From positions 620,001 to 684,000 of the forward strand of contig NC_011244.1 in assembly GCF_000019705.1 (NCBI RefSeq): 64,000 nucleotides of DNA, read 5' to 3'. Positions 48,503-58,274 of this stretch are shown here, in pieces (position 1 is the first letter of the stretch; the number at the start of each line of letters is the position of its first letter). The DNA is from Borrelia recurrentis A1. GTDB taxonomy: Bacteria > Spirochaetota > Spirochaetia > Borreliales > Borreliaceae. The notes below the pieces were generated by a model. That model did no database searches. It had not been told where the DNA came from and saw nothing but the letters and a program-made list of their open reading frames with translations. Position numbers and translations under genes: made by a program.

Positions 48503-49729
48503 TTAATTGTTTTTGATTAGATCATAGGTATCTTCAAGTATAGTTAGTTCTTCGTTTGTTGGGATTACAAGTATTTTTATATTACTTTGATTACTTGATA
48601 TGTCATATTCTGTGTTTTTATCTATTGCTAAATTATTCTTTTGAAAGTCAATTTTAATTCCAATTTTTTCAAATCCTTGAAGGGATAATTTTCTTATCTC
48701 ATAATCGCTAGTACCAATTCCTGCTGTAAATATTATTGCATCAATATTAAAGTCTAAAGCTGCAAGATAAGAACCAATGTATTTTTTTATTCTGTAAGTC
48801 ATTATTTCAACCGCAAGTTTAGAATTATATTCATTATTGTTACTTTCTATCCAAATATCTCTTAAATCATTTGATTTGCATGATATACCAAGCATACCAC
48901 TTTCTTTGTTAAGAATATTTTCAATTTGCTTTGTAGTTTTTTTTAGTATTTTGCTCATTAAGGGGATAATGGTAGGATCTATGTCTCCACTTCTTGTGCC
49001 CATTACAAGGCCTTCAAGTGGAGTGAGGCCCATGCTTGTATCATAAGATCTTCCTTTTTGAACAGCATTAATACTTGCTCCATTTCCTAGGTGTAATATT
49101 ATTAAATTTAGATCTTCTATATTTTTATTGAGTATTATTGCAGTTCTTTTTGTTATATATGCATATGAGAGACCATGAAATCCATATTTTCTAATATGAT
49201 AGTCTTTATACCAAGAATATGGTGTGGCATATAAGAATGCCTTTTGATTCATGGTTTGGTGCCATGATGTGTCAAAACATGCGACTTGTTTTGCATTTGG
49301 AAATAATATAAACATTTGTTCTATTACTTTTATTGCAATTGGATTATGAAGAGGTGCAAGATGAGATATTTTTTTTAGTTCATTTAATACATTTTGATTA
49401 ATTATTACTGAGTTCTTAAATTGTGCACCTCCATGTACAATTCTGTGTCCTATTCCTTGAATTTGATCTAAATAATTAATAATTTTTGTTTTTTTGTTTG
49501 TTAAAGTTTTAATCAAATGTTTTAGTGCTTTTTTGTGAGATTTAATGTTTAAATTTGTTAATTCTAAAAGTTTATTTTTAAACTTAATTTTGATTATTGC
49601 TTGGGTTGTTTTGATTTTTTCAATTATTCCTGATGCTAATATTTGTTCACTTTGATACTGATATTCATAAAGTGTAAATTTTAATGAAGAACTTCCCGTG
49701 TTTATTATTAGTATTATTATATTTTTCAT
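48503..49729 (-). CDS. ackA: Acetate kinase
   Basis: ASKHA-fold kinase, 408 residues, converting acetate and ATP to acetyl phosphate; partner of Pta (9311). Motifs: [16 protein letters not shown] at the start, [65 protein letters not shown], and [12 protein letters not shown]-terminal [11 protein letters not shown] is standard. In Borrelia the pathway is thought to work mainly toward acetyl-CoA for mevalonate synthesis. It lies 10 bp after mfd on the same strand. Confidence 0.97.
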   Translation of the reverse strand: MKNIIILIINTGSSSLKFTLYEYQYQSEQILASGIIEKIKTTQAIIKIKFKNKLLELTNLNIKSHKKALKHLIKTLTNKKTKIINYLDQIQGIGHRIVHGGAQFKNSVIINQNVLNELKKISHLAPLHNPIAIKVIEQMFILFPNAKQVACFDTSWHQTMNQKAFLYATPYSWYKDYHIRKYGFHGLSYAYITKRTAIILNKNIEDLNLIILHLGNGASINAVQKGRSYDTSMGLTPLEGLVMGTRSGDIDPTIIPLMSKILKKTTKQIENILNKESGMLGISCKSNDLRDIWIESNNNEYNSKLAVEIMTYRIKKYIGSYLAALDFNIDAIIFTAGIGTSDYEIRKLSLQGFEKIGIKIDFQKNNLAIDKNTEYDISSNQSNIKILVIPTNEELTILEDTYDLIKNN

Positions 49730-49739
49730 TTAATTATTA

Positions 49740-52700
49740 TTATAATAATAGATACAAATTTTTGTATATCCAATTTATTTTATCTGTTTCTTTAATATTT
49801 CCTAAATTTAGAAAAACCGAGTTTTGATATTCTTGATTTAATTTTAAGATATTAGGATTGTCTTTAATAATTTTCATGATCTTTTCTGCAGGAATGCTAT
49901 TTATGTCTAAATATTCAATTTCAAGTAATCCATTTCTTTCTTTAAGGCTTGTAATATTAAGTTTTTGTGCAAGTAATTTTAGTTCCGATAAAATAAGTAG
50001 GCTATTTAGTTCGTTAGGAATTGGTCCAAATCGATCATAAATTTCAGATCTTATTTTGTTATTTTCTTCTTCACTTTGAATTGCTGAAATTTTTTTGTAA
50101 ATTGATATTTTATGTTGTTCATTATTTATATAGCTATTAGGGATAAATCCATTGTAATTGATTTCAATGTTGATTTCGTTTTTTTTTGAATTTTTTCCCA
50201 TACGTTTTTCAATTGCTTTATTTAGCATTGTTAAATAATAATCTAGTCCAATAGATTCAATTTCTCCGTGTTGTTCTCTTCCAAGTAAATTACCAACGCC
50301 TCTTATTTCCATGTCTTTCATTGCAATTTGAAATCCTGCTCCAAGTTCTGAAAATTCAGATATTGCTCTTAGTCTTTCAATGGCACCTTCATTGAGATTT
50401 GAATTTTCTTTATATAAAAAATAAGCAAATGCTTTTTTTGAACTTCTGCCAACTCTTCCTCTTAGTTGGTATAATTGTGCAAGCCCAAATCTATTTGCAT
50501 TGTTGATGATTATTGTATTTGCATTTTCAATGTCTATTCCATTTTCAATAATTGTTGTTGCTAGTAATACTTGATATGATTTATTTATAAAATCTTGCAT
50601 AATGTTTTCAATTTGCTCACCCGTAAGTTTTGCATGGATAGTTGCAATTCTTGCATAAGGGACTACTTTTTCTATCATTGCTTTTATTGAATCTAGTTCT
50701 TGAATATTATGGTGTACAAAAAAAACTTGTCCATCTCTTGATAGTTCATTTTCGATTGCATGTTTAATTAATATTTCACTAAATTCTTCAACGTAAGTTT
50801 CTATTTTAATTCTGTTTTGGGGTGGAGTTTTTAAAACAGAAATGTCTCTTAGTTTGATTAATGACATGTGAAGAGAACGAGGAATAGGAGTTGCTGATAA
50901 TACAAGAGAATCGACAGAGACTTTTATTTCTTTTAGTTTTTCTTTTTCTTTAACACCAAACCTTTGTTCTTCATCAATAATAATGAGACCCAAATCTTTA
51001 TATGTTATTTTTTTTGATAGTATCTTATGTGTTCCAATTATTATGTCAATGTTTCCTGTTTCTAAATTGCGAAGAATTTCCTTTTCTTTTGATTTTGTTA
51101 TAAATCTGCTAATCATTGCAATTTGAATTGGGAAATTTTTAAATCTTTTTTTAAATGTATTGAAGTGTTGTTCTGTAAGAATTGTTGTTGGAGATAGTAT
51201 TGCTACTTGTTTTTTCCCCATAACAGCTTTAAATGCTGCTCTCATTGCAACTTCAGTTTTTCCAAATCCAACGTCTCCGCATAAAAGTCTGTCCATTACT
51301 TTTGAACTCATCATATCTTGTTTGATTTCAGATATTGCTGTTAATTGATCTGGAGTCTCATCATATGGAAATTCTGATTCAAATAATAATTGCCATTCAT
51401 CATCTTGAGGATATTGAAATCCTGTAATATTTTCTCTTTCTGCATAAAGTGAAACAAGTTGATCTGCAATTTTATCAATTTTTTTTGTTGCATAAACTTT
51501 TTTCTTTTCCCAGGTTTTTGAACTGATTCTATCTAGTTTTATATTTTGAGTTTCATTTCCAATGTATTTTTGAATAAGGTGTGTTTGTTCAATAGGAATA
51601 AATAATTTTTCATTATCAGCATATTCAATTTCAATATAGTCTTTTTCAATAAGACTTGTTTTGATTCTCTTTATTTGTCTAAATATTCCAATTCCATGAT
51701 TTATATGGACAATATGACTATTTTTTTCAATCTCAATAAATGAATCTATAGGTTTTGTTTTTGATGATTCGAAAGTTTTATTTGTTTTTTGTTTTTTGTT
51801 AAAAATATCTGCTTCAGTAATAATAGCTATTTTTTCTTCGTTTATTATAAGAGAGCTTGATATTTTAATAACTTCAACTTTGATTTTAGGTATGTCTTGA
51901 AAAATGTATTTTAATTTTTCTTTTTGTGAGTTGGATTCTGCTGTAATAATTACTTGAAATCCATTATCAATCCAATTTTGTATTTCTTGTTTTGCAAGTA
52001 TAATATTTGAAAAAAATCTACGTTCGCTCTCAATTTTAAATTCTATAATTTCTTTTGTCGGCTTTTCTGTTTGCTGATTTATAGGAGTTTTTATAAAATA
52101 TATATTGGTTTTTAATTTTAAATCGTTGGGATTTATAAAGATTTCTTTTGGTGATACTATTTTTAGGTCTGATTCTATTGCTTGAGTGTAGAGCCTATCG
52201 TATTCTTTATATATCTGTTTGATTTCTTCTTTTAAATTTGGTATTTCAAAATTTATAGTAATTGTATTTTCATTTATTTCCTGACTTAAGAGAGTCTCTC
52301 CTAATAATGGATAAAATACTTCTTCTGTTCTTGCGTTGTATTTTGTTTCAATTTGTTTAAAGAATTGTTTATATTCAGATTCTTTGATGTAGTTTTTTAA
52401 TTTATCTATGTTTTCTTTGTTCCAAATTATTTCTTTTTTTGGAATTATGTTAAATTCATAAATAGCATTTTTTTGTTTTAATTGATTTAGGGGATTGAAA
52501 TAATTGATTTGCTTTATTTTGTCATTATTAAGTGAAATTCTTGTTGGTTCTTTGTGATTAAATGAATGTATATCTATTATTTTGTTATTTATTGTAAATT
52601 CTCCGGGTAATGTAACCCTCATTGTTTTTTCGTATCCCATTTTTATAAGTTTTTTTTCAAAATTTTCTATGTTAATTATTTTATCTGTTTGGATTTTATA

Positions 52701-53117
52701 TATGTTATTAAATAGATCCTTTTTTGTAGGAATTTTACTAAGTAGGGATTTTAATGAAACAATATATATGCCAGGATTATTTTCATAAAAGTTGATTAAA
52801 AATTTTACTCGATCACAGAAAACTTTACTTTTTGAGCCAATTCCTTTGTATATAAGAGGGCTGAAGTAATTAAGTTCGTATATTTGATCTGTGATTTGTG
52901 TTAAATCATTTTTAATTTCATCTGATATATTTTCATTTTTAACTATTAGTATAACTTTATTATTACTATATTTTTTTATTTTGTGAATTAAGAAAGCTTT
53001 AAAAAATTTTTCGTATCCTGTTAGTGTAAAATGTATATTTTGTTCAATAAATTTTTGCATTTTTTGTAAATTTTGATTGTTTTTTAATTTTGTGGTCAAT
53101 TCTTTTTCTATATTCAT
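49740..53117 (-). CDS. mfd: Transcription-repair coupling factor
   Basis: A 1125-residue SF2 DNA translocase that removes stalled RNA polymerase and recruits UvrA. The N-terminal third is the UvrB-like (UvrA-binding) module with LPGEFTINNKIIDIHSF. The RNA polymerase interaction region is at about 430-500 (IVHINHGIGIFRQIKR). Translocase motifs: Walker A LLCGDVGFGKTEVAMRAAF, LIIIDEEQRFG, LSATPIPRSLHMSL, QLRGRVGRS, then the TRG motif GAGFQIAMKDMEIRGVGNLLGREQHG. The C-terminal domain 7 is present. It is co-oriented with ackA and divergent from the following secreted-protein gene. Confidence 0.97.
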   Translation of the reverse strand: MNIEKELTTKLKNNQNLQKMQKFIEQNIHFTLTGYEKFFKAFLIHKIKKYSNNKVILIVKNENISDEIKNDLTQITDQIYELNYFSPLIYKGIGSKSKVFCDRVKFLINFYENNPGIYIVSLKSLLSKIPTKKDLFNNIYKIQTDKIINIENFEKKLIKMGYEKTMRVTLPGEFTINNKIIDIHSFNHKEPTRISLNNDKIKQINYFNPLNQLKQKNAIYEFNIIPKKEIIWNKENIDKLKNYIKESEYKQFFKQIETKYNARTEEVFYPLLGETLLSQEINENTITINFEIPNLKEEIKQIYKEYDRLYTQAIESDLKIVSPKEIFINPNDLKLKTNIYFIKTPINQQTEKPTKEIIEFKIESERRFFSNIILAKQEIQNWIDNGFQVIITAESNSQKEKLKYIFQDIPKIKVEVIKISSSLIINEEKIAIITEADIFNKKQKTNKTFESSKTKPIDSFIEIEKNSHIVHINHGIGIFRQIKRIKTSLIEKDYIEIEYADNEKLFIPIEQTHLIQKYIGNETQNIKLDRISSKTWEKKKVYATKKIDKIADQLVSLYAERENITGFQYPQDDEWQLLFESEFPYDETPDQLTAISEIKQDMMSSKVMDRLLCGDVGFGKTEVAMRAAFKAVMGKKQVAILSPTTILTEQHFNTFKKRFKNFPIQIAMISRFITKSKEKEILRNLETGNIDIIIGTHKILSKKITYKDLGLIIIDEEQRFGVKEKEKLKEIKVSVDSLVLSATPIPRSLHMSLIKLRDISVLKTPPQNRIKIETYVEEFSEILIKHAIENELSRDGQVFFVHHNIQELDSIKAMIEKVVPYARIATIHAKLTGEQIENIMQDFINKSYQVLLATTIIENGIDIENANTIIINNANRFGLAQLYQLRGRVGRSSKKAFAYFLYKENSNLNEGAIERLRAISEFSELGAGFQIAMKDMEIRGVGNLLGREQHGEIESIGLDYYLTMLNKAIEKRMGKNSKKNEINIEINYNGFIPNSYINNEQHKISIYKKISAIQSEEENNKIRSEIYDRFGPIPNELNSLLILSELKLLAQKLNITSLKERNGLLEIEYLDINSIPAEKIMKIIKDNPNILKLNQEYQNSVFLNLGNIKETDKINWIYKNLYLLL

Positions 53118-53215
53118 TTTTTACCTTTTTGTTTTTGTAGTTTAGTATAATATTATATATTAATAGATATGTTCTGTTTCGTTATGTATAATATTAGTTA
53201 GATTTTGAGGGGTTT

Positions 53216-54178
53216 ATGGAATTTAGAAAGCTATTGTTTGTTATATTTTTTATGATTATTCCTTCGATATTTTTTCCTAGGGATTATAAGGGTCTTGATT
53301 TTAAGATAAAATTTTTCAATCAATCAATTTATCGTGTGAATAGTAATGTTTCTATTGAAGTTTTGCTTAGTAATTCATCTGATGATTTAATTACCCTTGA
53401 GGTAGGAGATGTTAATACTTTTGGTTTTGATTTTGATGTTACAGATACTACTAATATAAAGGTTAAGAGATCACTTGAATATGTAAAAAATAGATCAAAA
53501 AATATTGCAATTCCTGTTAGAACTCTGATTTTAAGACCTAATGAGAGATTTTCTGTAGTAATGAGTTTAAATCAATTTGTACAATTTGATAAAGATGGTG
53601 TTTACTTTGTTAAAGGCGTATTTTTCCCAAATATTTCAGACCCTCAAAAACGTGTAGAATCTAATGTTATTACCTTATTTTTGAAACCTAAAGTGGATAA
53701 TCTTGCAGAAGAATTTGACTTTTCTAATTTAGCTTCCAATCGTGAGGTACAAAATGTTTTAAAACGAGAAAATTTATCTCCTGATAAGGTTATTGAATAT
53801 TTGTTTTCAGCATTGCGACTTGGAGAGAGAGAAAAATTCTTTTTATATATTGATATTGAAAGTCTTATTTTAAATGATCAAAATAAATCATATCTTTATA
53901 AACAAGAGCTTAAATCGGGTTCTAACAATATGATTGAAGAATATAAGGAATATTTGTGGAATAATGGTAATTCTTATATTTCAAAAGTTCCAAGTAAATT
54001 TTCTATTGTTGAGACTTCTTATACAGATTCTACGGGTAGAGTTGTCTCTGATGTGTATTTTGAGGATGGTCATTTTTATGTTGCCAAGCGATATACCTTT
54101 TTTTTAAAAAAGTATGATTATTATTGGATCATTTATGATTATACTGTTCAAAATACTGGAATTAAGGAGAAATACTAG
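53216..54178 (+). CDS. Secreted hypothetical protein, 320 residues
   Basis: Not a family I recognise. A signal peptide is clear (MEFRKLLFVIFFMIIPSIFFPRD). The next 140 residues look like an Ig-like beta sandwich (NQSIYRVNSNVSIEVLLSNSSDDLITLEVGD, VYFVKGVFFPN), followed by a helical, charged segment and a C-terminal part resembling small NTF2-like strands (SFYTDSTGRVVSDVYFEDGHFYVAKRYTFFLKKYDYYWIIYDY is only my reading). GAGGGGT lies 6 bp before the ATG. It ends 10 bp before the proposed TTG start of the LysM amidase, so the two form a probable operon with a cell-envelope role. Confidence 0.75.
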   Translation: MEFRKLLFVIFFMIIPSIFFPRDYKGLDFKIKFFNQSIYRVNSNVSIEVLLSNSSDDLITLEVGDVNTFGFDFDVTDTTNIKVKRSLEYVKNRSKNIAIPVRTLILRPNERFSVVMSLNQFVQFDKDGVYFVKGVFFPNISDPQKRVESNVITLFLKPKVDNLAEEFDFSNLASNREVQNVLKRENLSPDKVIEYLFSALRLGEREKFFLYIDIESLILNDQNKSYLYKQELKSGSNNMIEEYKEYLWNNGNSYISKVPSKFSIVETSYTDSTGRVVSDVYFEDGHFYVAKRYTFFLKKYDYYWIIYDYTVQNTGIKEKY

Positions 54179-54188
54179 GCCTTTTATT

Positions 54189-56213
54189 TTGAAAATTAAA
54201 TGGTTTTGGAGTATTTTATATATAATAACTTTTATTGATTTGTATGCTAATTTTAAGCATGAAGTTGTCAAAGGAGATACTTTATATTCAATTTCTATTA
54301 AATATAAGGTATCAGTAAAAGAACTTAAAATTGCAAATAATTTAAAATCAGAAAATATTAAAATTGGACGTATATTATTTATTCCAAGTTCTTCTAAATC
54401 TAAAAATAAGCTTAATACTAAGAAGGTTAATACTAAAAAATATAATCAGAAAGCAAAGGTTGTTAAATATGGCACTGATAGTAAAATTTATATTGTTAAA
54501 GTTGGGGATACTATTGAAGATATATCAAAGAAATATGGCGTAAAAGAAAAGGAATTGATTGCTTGGAATAATTTAAGTTCTAAAATTCTTAAGGTTGGTT
54601 CTAGGTTGAATTTAGATGAGCCTGATTTTTTAAAGCCATATTTAGTTAAGAGAGGTGATTCACTTTCAAAACTTTCTGTTGATTTTGATATTAGTATTTC
54701 AGATATTATGCGATTTAATTTTTTAGATAGTAAAAATTTGGTAATTGGACAAAAATTATATTTAAAGAAAGCTTCTAGCAATGTGCATTTTCATTATGTA
54801 AGATGGGGGGAGACACTTGGTAAGATAGCATATATTTATGGTGTTACCGCAAAACATCTTGTTCGTTTAAATGGAGATAATGCAATAAATTTAAAGGCAG
54901 ATTCGATTTTAGATGTTTCTAGATTGGTAGAATCAGATTTAGCAACTCCTAGTGTTTTGAAATTGGAGGAAAAGGCTAAAAATAATGAAACTTTTATATC
55001 TCATAAAGTGTCTGTTGGTGAGACCTTATATAGTATTGCTCGTCAATATGGAATTTTGCTTGAAGATTTAAAAAGTTGGAATAATTTAAATGGAAATCAT
55101 ATCGTGTATAATCAGGAACTTAAAATTTATGATAAGAGCAAAAGCTCAATTATTGATGATAAAGTTTTAGATGGAATTGTAGGTGATGATGATAATTCTA
55201 AGAGTAAAGTTAAAGCTATTGCAAATGTTGTTTCTGCCAAGAATAAGAAGTTGAATTTGGATTTTTCTAATGTATTAGAACATAGAAATGCCTTTGATAT
55301 TAGTTCTTTAGTTGTGCTTGAGCCTAAAATACCTATCTTTGAATTTAATGGAATTTTTTATTATTGGTATAAGCCTAAAAAAGTAAGCCAGCCAAGTGAA
55401 TTTTATTCAGAGGATTGGCATTCTCCTCTTAATGCATATAAGAAAGCAAGTCAGCTTTTTAAAAGTTTTGAAAATCTTGTTCAATCTCGTCCGATTAAAA
55501 ATAATAGTTTAAAAAATAAATTAATAATAATTGATCCTGGACATGGGGGACTTGATCCTGGTGCTATTGTTAAGGCTAAAGATGGACTTAATAATGAAAT
55601 TTTTGTTGTTGAGGATGAATATGTTTATGATATTGCTTTAAGGCTTTATGTTTATCTTAAAGAACATGGAGCTAATGTTGAACTGACAATTTTATCTCCC
55701 GATCATTTAATTAGAGATAGTGTGACGGCTAATAATACTTTTGTTAATGTTAAGAATGAAGTTTATAATGATTATGATTTAAATAAGACAGATACGGTTG
55801 ATTCTTGGATAAATGGTACTTTGGAAGGTTTGAAGAAAAGATTATCTGTTGTAAATAAATTTGTAAATAAATATAGAAATATTAAGAGAGAGGATATGCT
55901 TTATATTAGTTTGCATGCTGATAATAGTGTTGGCGCTCCTAGATGTATGGGATTTTATTATCATTCTGAGGATGAAGGAGGATTTGATACTCATTCGAAG
56001 AGTATTATTGAAAAAATGACAGCAGATTTTAAAAGATCTCCTTATATTAAAGGACAAAATCTTTATATGTTGAAAAATAATATTGTGAAAACCAAATTGT
56101 TGGTTGAAGTTAGAAATTTAGCGTTTGATGAAGAAGCTTGGGCGATTAGGTCTTCCAAGCTTAGAAATTTAGATTCTAAAATTCTTGCTGATGCCATTTT
56201 GAAAATTTTGTAG
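54189..56213 (+). CDS. Five-LysM N-acetylmuramoyl-L-alanine amidase (Amidase_3)
   Basis: A periplasmic cell-wall hydrolase of about 674 residues. After a signal sequence (KIKWFWSILYIITFIDLYANF) come five LysM repeats, starting HEVVKGDTLYSIS, YIVKVGDTIEDIS, YLVKRGDSLSKLS, HYVRWGETLGKIA and HKVSVGETLYSIA, within residues about 25-310. The zinc amidase domain is C-terminal: LIIIDPGHGGLDPGA (His), EIFVVEDEYVYDIA (Glu), ISLHADNSVGA (His), and LLVEVRNLAF (catalytic Glu). The start is probably TTG at 54189; the ATG at 54114 lies inside the preceding gene and gives no signal peptide. It would split septal peptidoglycan. Confidence 0.9.
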   Translation: MKIKWFWSILYIITFIDLYANFKHEVVKGDTLYSISIKYKVSVKELKIANNLKSENIKIGRILFIPSSSKSKNKLNTKKVNTKKYNQKAKVVKYGTDSKIYIVKVGDTIEDISKKYGVKEKELIAWNNLSSKILKVGSRLNLDEPDFLKPYLVKRGDSLSKLSVDFDISISDIMRFNFLDSKNLVIGQKLYLKKASSNVHFHYVRWGETLGKIAYIYGVTAKHLVRLNGDNAINLKADSILDVSRLVESDLATPSVLKLEEKAKNNETFISHKVSVGETLYSIARQYGILLEDLKSWNNLNGNHIVYNQELKIYDKSKSSIIDDKVLDGIVGDDDNSKSKVKAIANVVSAKNKKLNLDFSNVLEHRNAFDISSLVVLEPKIPIFEFNGIFYYWYKPKKVSQPSEFYSEDWHSPLNAYKKASQLFKSFENLVQSRPIKNNSLKNKLIIIDPGHGGLDPGAIVKAKDGLNNEIFVVEDEYVYDIALRLYVYLKEHGANVELTILSPDHLIRDSVTANNTFVNVKNEVYNDYDLNKTDTVDSWINGTLEGLKKRLSVVNKFVNKYRNIKREDMLYISLHADNSVGAPRCMGFYYHSEDEGGFDTHSKSIIEKMTADFKRSPYIKGQNLYMLKNNIVKTKLLVEVRNLAFDEEAWAIRSSKLRNLDSKILADAILKIL

Positions 56214-56245
56214 ATTTGTTAATTTTTTGTTATTAATTTGGCTAC

Positions 56246-56274
56246 TTGACAAAAGATTTTCAATTTAGCATAAT
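56246..56274 (+). promoter_or_regulatory. Promoter of tRNA-Asn
   Basis: Perfect TTGACA (56246-56251), 17-bp spacer, and CATAAT (56269-56274), ending 14 bp before the tRNA. Confidence 0.7.
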
Positions 56275-56288
56275 GTTTAGGTATTCAT

Positions 56289-56360
56289 TCCCCTATAGCT
56301 CAGCGGTAGAGCAGGTGGCTGTTAACCACTTGGCCGGAGGTTCAAGTCCTTCTGGGGGAG
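56289..56360 (+). tRNA. tRNA-Asn (GTT)
   Basis: Acceptor TCCCCTA/TGGGGGA, anticodon loop CTGTTAA giving GTT, discriminator G as expected for Asn. A run of seven T follows directly (56361-56367) and probably ends transcription. The convergent rnmV gene stops 5 bp away. Confidence 0.95.
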
Positions 56361-56365
56361 TTTTT

Positions 56366-56899
56366 TTATTGTAAAATTATTTTTTCTATGTCTTTTCGTT
56401 TTATATTAAAGTAATTGAGTCTTTCAAGTAATTTTTTGTTATTTCCATTTCCTAAGTTAAAATGCTTTTGTATTTGTTCTCTTTTCTTTTTTGATTGGGG
56501 TCCTGTTATTCCAAGTTCTATTAAGTCTTTTAAACTTAAATTTTCTTTTTGTTTTTCATTATAAAAGGTGCTTATTTTTTGTAAAATTTCTTTTAGTTCA
56601 GATTTAGAAGATATTTCAACTTCTTGATTTTGAGTTTTAAGATGGGCATGCTTAATTTTGTTATTATCATTTAAATAACCTGTTCTTTTAAGTATTTGTT
56701 TTCTAATAATACTTCCTGCTTTGTCGCTATCAGTAAAAATAATTATACCATTTGTTTCTATTGCTTTTTTTAAGACATTAATAGTTGCTCTTTGTAGATA
56801 TAACCCACCAGTTTCAATTATAGTGCATTTAAATAGAGCTTTTATTTTCTTAGCATCGTCTTTGCCTTCAACTACAATTATTTCTTTTATGTGTTTCAG
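56366..56899 (-). CDS. rnmV: Ribonuclease M5 with apparent CUG start
   Basis: RNase M5 trims precursor 5S rRNA in low-GC Gram-positives and some other bacteria. This ORF gives a 177-residue product that fits the family over its whole length: IKEIIVVEGKDDAKKI (first acidic Toprim residue Glu11), GIIIFTDSDKAG (Asp57-x-Asp59), and a basic C-terminal half ending KRKDIEKIILQ. It contains no Met codon and no in-frame GTG or TTG. The only plausible start is CTG, two codons after the in-frame TAA of the upstream aminopeptidase; AUA or AUU are worse alternatives. There is no clear Shine-Dalgarno, so translation may depend on re-initiation after that gene. Confidence 0.85.
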   Translation of the reverse strand: MKHIKEIIVVEGKDDAKKIKALFKCTIIETGGLYLQRATINVLKKAIETNGIIIFTDSDKAGSIIRKQILKRTGYLNDNNKIKHAHLKTQNQEVEISSKSELKEILQKISTFYNEKQKENLSLKDLIELGITGPQSKKKREQIQKHFNLGNGNNKKLLERLNYFNIKRKDIEKIILQ

Positions 56900-56902
56900 A
56901 TT

Positions 56903-58171
56903 TTAATTCCAATTTTCAAAAAATGCTCTTAAAAGTTTAATTGCTTCTATGTGATCTGATATTGCAATAGTTTCTCTTAAAGAGTGCATTCCCCACATTG
57001 GAGTGCCAATATCTATTGTTTCAATACCTGTTTTTGAGTTTGCAATTGGACCAATTGTGCTTCCGGAATTTGTATCTGCTTTCATTAGTATTTCTTGAAT
57101 TTTAATATTATTTTTTATAGCTAAAGCTTTAAGTTTTGCCCATCCATTTGCTGTTGTTGCATATTTAAAATTGGCATTGCTTTTAATAGCCACACCTTTC
57201 CCTAGACTTGTTTTGTAGTAGGGGTCATGTTTACATATGTATCCTGGATGTATTCCATGTGCTCCATCCATTGAGATATTAAATGATTTTTGGAGTTTGA
57301 TCATATGTTCTTCTTGTCCTAAATTTAAGACATAATCTATTCTTTCTAAAATTTCTGTTAGTAGTGTTGAATTAGCTCCTCTAGACGTTAGAGATCCAAT
57401 TTCTTCATTATCAAAAAATACAGCCACTTTGTTTTTTTTGTTATTTGTGTGAACAAATGCATTCATTATGGCATGACATCCTGATTTGTTGTCAAGATTT
57501 TTTGATGCTAAAAATTCACCTTCACTGCCTATAATTTTAGAAGGTTCAGAGGCTGTGAATATTAAATCACATGATAAGAAATCTTGTTGAGATATTTGTA
57601 ATTTTTCTAGGATAATTTCTTTAATACTTTTTTTAAAACTTGTTATAACAACTATATTTTCATGAGTGTTGTATGTAAATCCTTCATTTGCTTTTCTGTT
57701 TAGGTGTATCGCTACATTTGGTATAGTACCGATATTGTCAATTGTGATTAATTGTGAATTAATTATTCCTTCTTTCATGAAATATACAATTCCTGCTAAA
57801 CTTAAGTCTCTATCAGTCCAAGTTGAGATTATTGGGCCACCGTAAATTTCAATATGTTGAGAGAATACATTACCTTCGTTTTTGCTAGATTCTATTTTAA
57901 GTTTTAATGCAGGACTGTCAGAATGGGCTGATGATATTAGAAATGGTTCGTGTATTTTATTGGTGTTAATATTGAATGCAATAAGACTTGTTCCTTCTTT
58001 TTTTATGTAATAATATCCCGTTTCTAATTTCCATTTTTCATTAAGTTTAAGTTCTTTGGCATTAAGATAATATAATAATTTTTGTTCGATATAATTGATT
58101 AGATGGTATGGTGTTAAGCTTTTATCTAGTAAATTTTGAAAATGTGATATATCTAATGTTGCATCATGCAT
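56903..58171 (-). CDS. M18-family aminopeptidase
   Basis: A 422-residue zinc aminopeptidase of the aspartyl/aminopeptidase I (M18) family, forming large tetrahedral dodecamers. Metal and active-site motifs: LISSAHSDSPALKLK (His and Asp), NLDNKSGCHAIMNAF, VAVFFDNEEIGSLTSRGANS (catalytic Glu-Glu), SMDGAHGIHPGY, and IDIGTPMWGMHSLRETIA with the last His. It frees N-terminal amino acids from peptides, a nutrient route in an amino-acid auxotroph. Its stop codon is one codon before the presumed start of rnmV in the same frame. Divergent from the lipoprotein gene. Confidence 0.93.
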   Translation of the reverse strand: MHDATLDISHFQNLLDKSLTPYHLINYIEQKLLYYLNAKELKLNEKWKLETGYYYIKKEGTSLIAFNINTNKIHEPFLISSAHSDSPALKLKIESSKNEGNVFSQHIEIYGGPIISTWTDRDLSLAGIVYFMKEGIINSQLITIDNIGTIPNVAIHLNRKANEGFTYNTHENIVVITSFKKSIKEIILEKLQISQQDFLSCDLIFTASEPSKIIGSEGEFLASKNLDNKSGCHAIMNAFVHTNNKKNKVAVFFDNEEIGSLTSRGANSTLLTEILERIDYVLNLGQEEHMIKLQKSFNISMDGAHGIHPGYICKHDPYYKTSLGKGVAIKSNANFKYATTANGWAKLKALAIKNNIKIQEILMKADTNSGSTIGPIANSKTGIETIDIGTPMWGMHSLRETIAISDHIEAIKLLRAFFENWN

Positions 58172-58274
58172 TTGTTCTTTCCCCTTTGGTTTTATTGTTT
58201 TAATATTTAATATTTTATTATAATAGCTTGTGCATGTATATAGGTTTGTGTATATGTGCTAAGGAGATTGTTAA

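Noticed and set aside
54114..54188. Upstream extension of the LysM amidase
   Set aside because: It lies inside the preceding coding sequence and has no signal peptide; the TTG at 54189 gives one.
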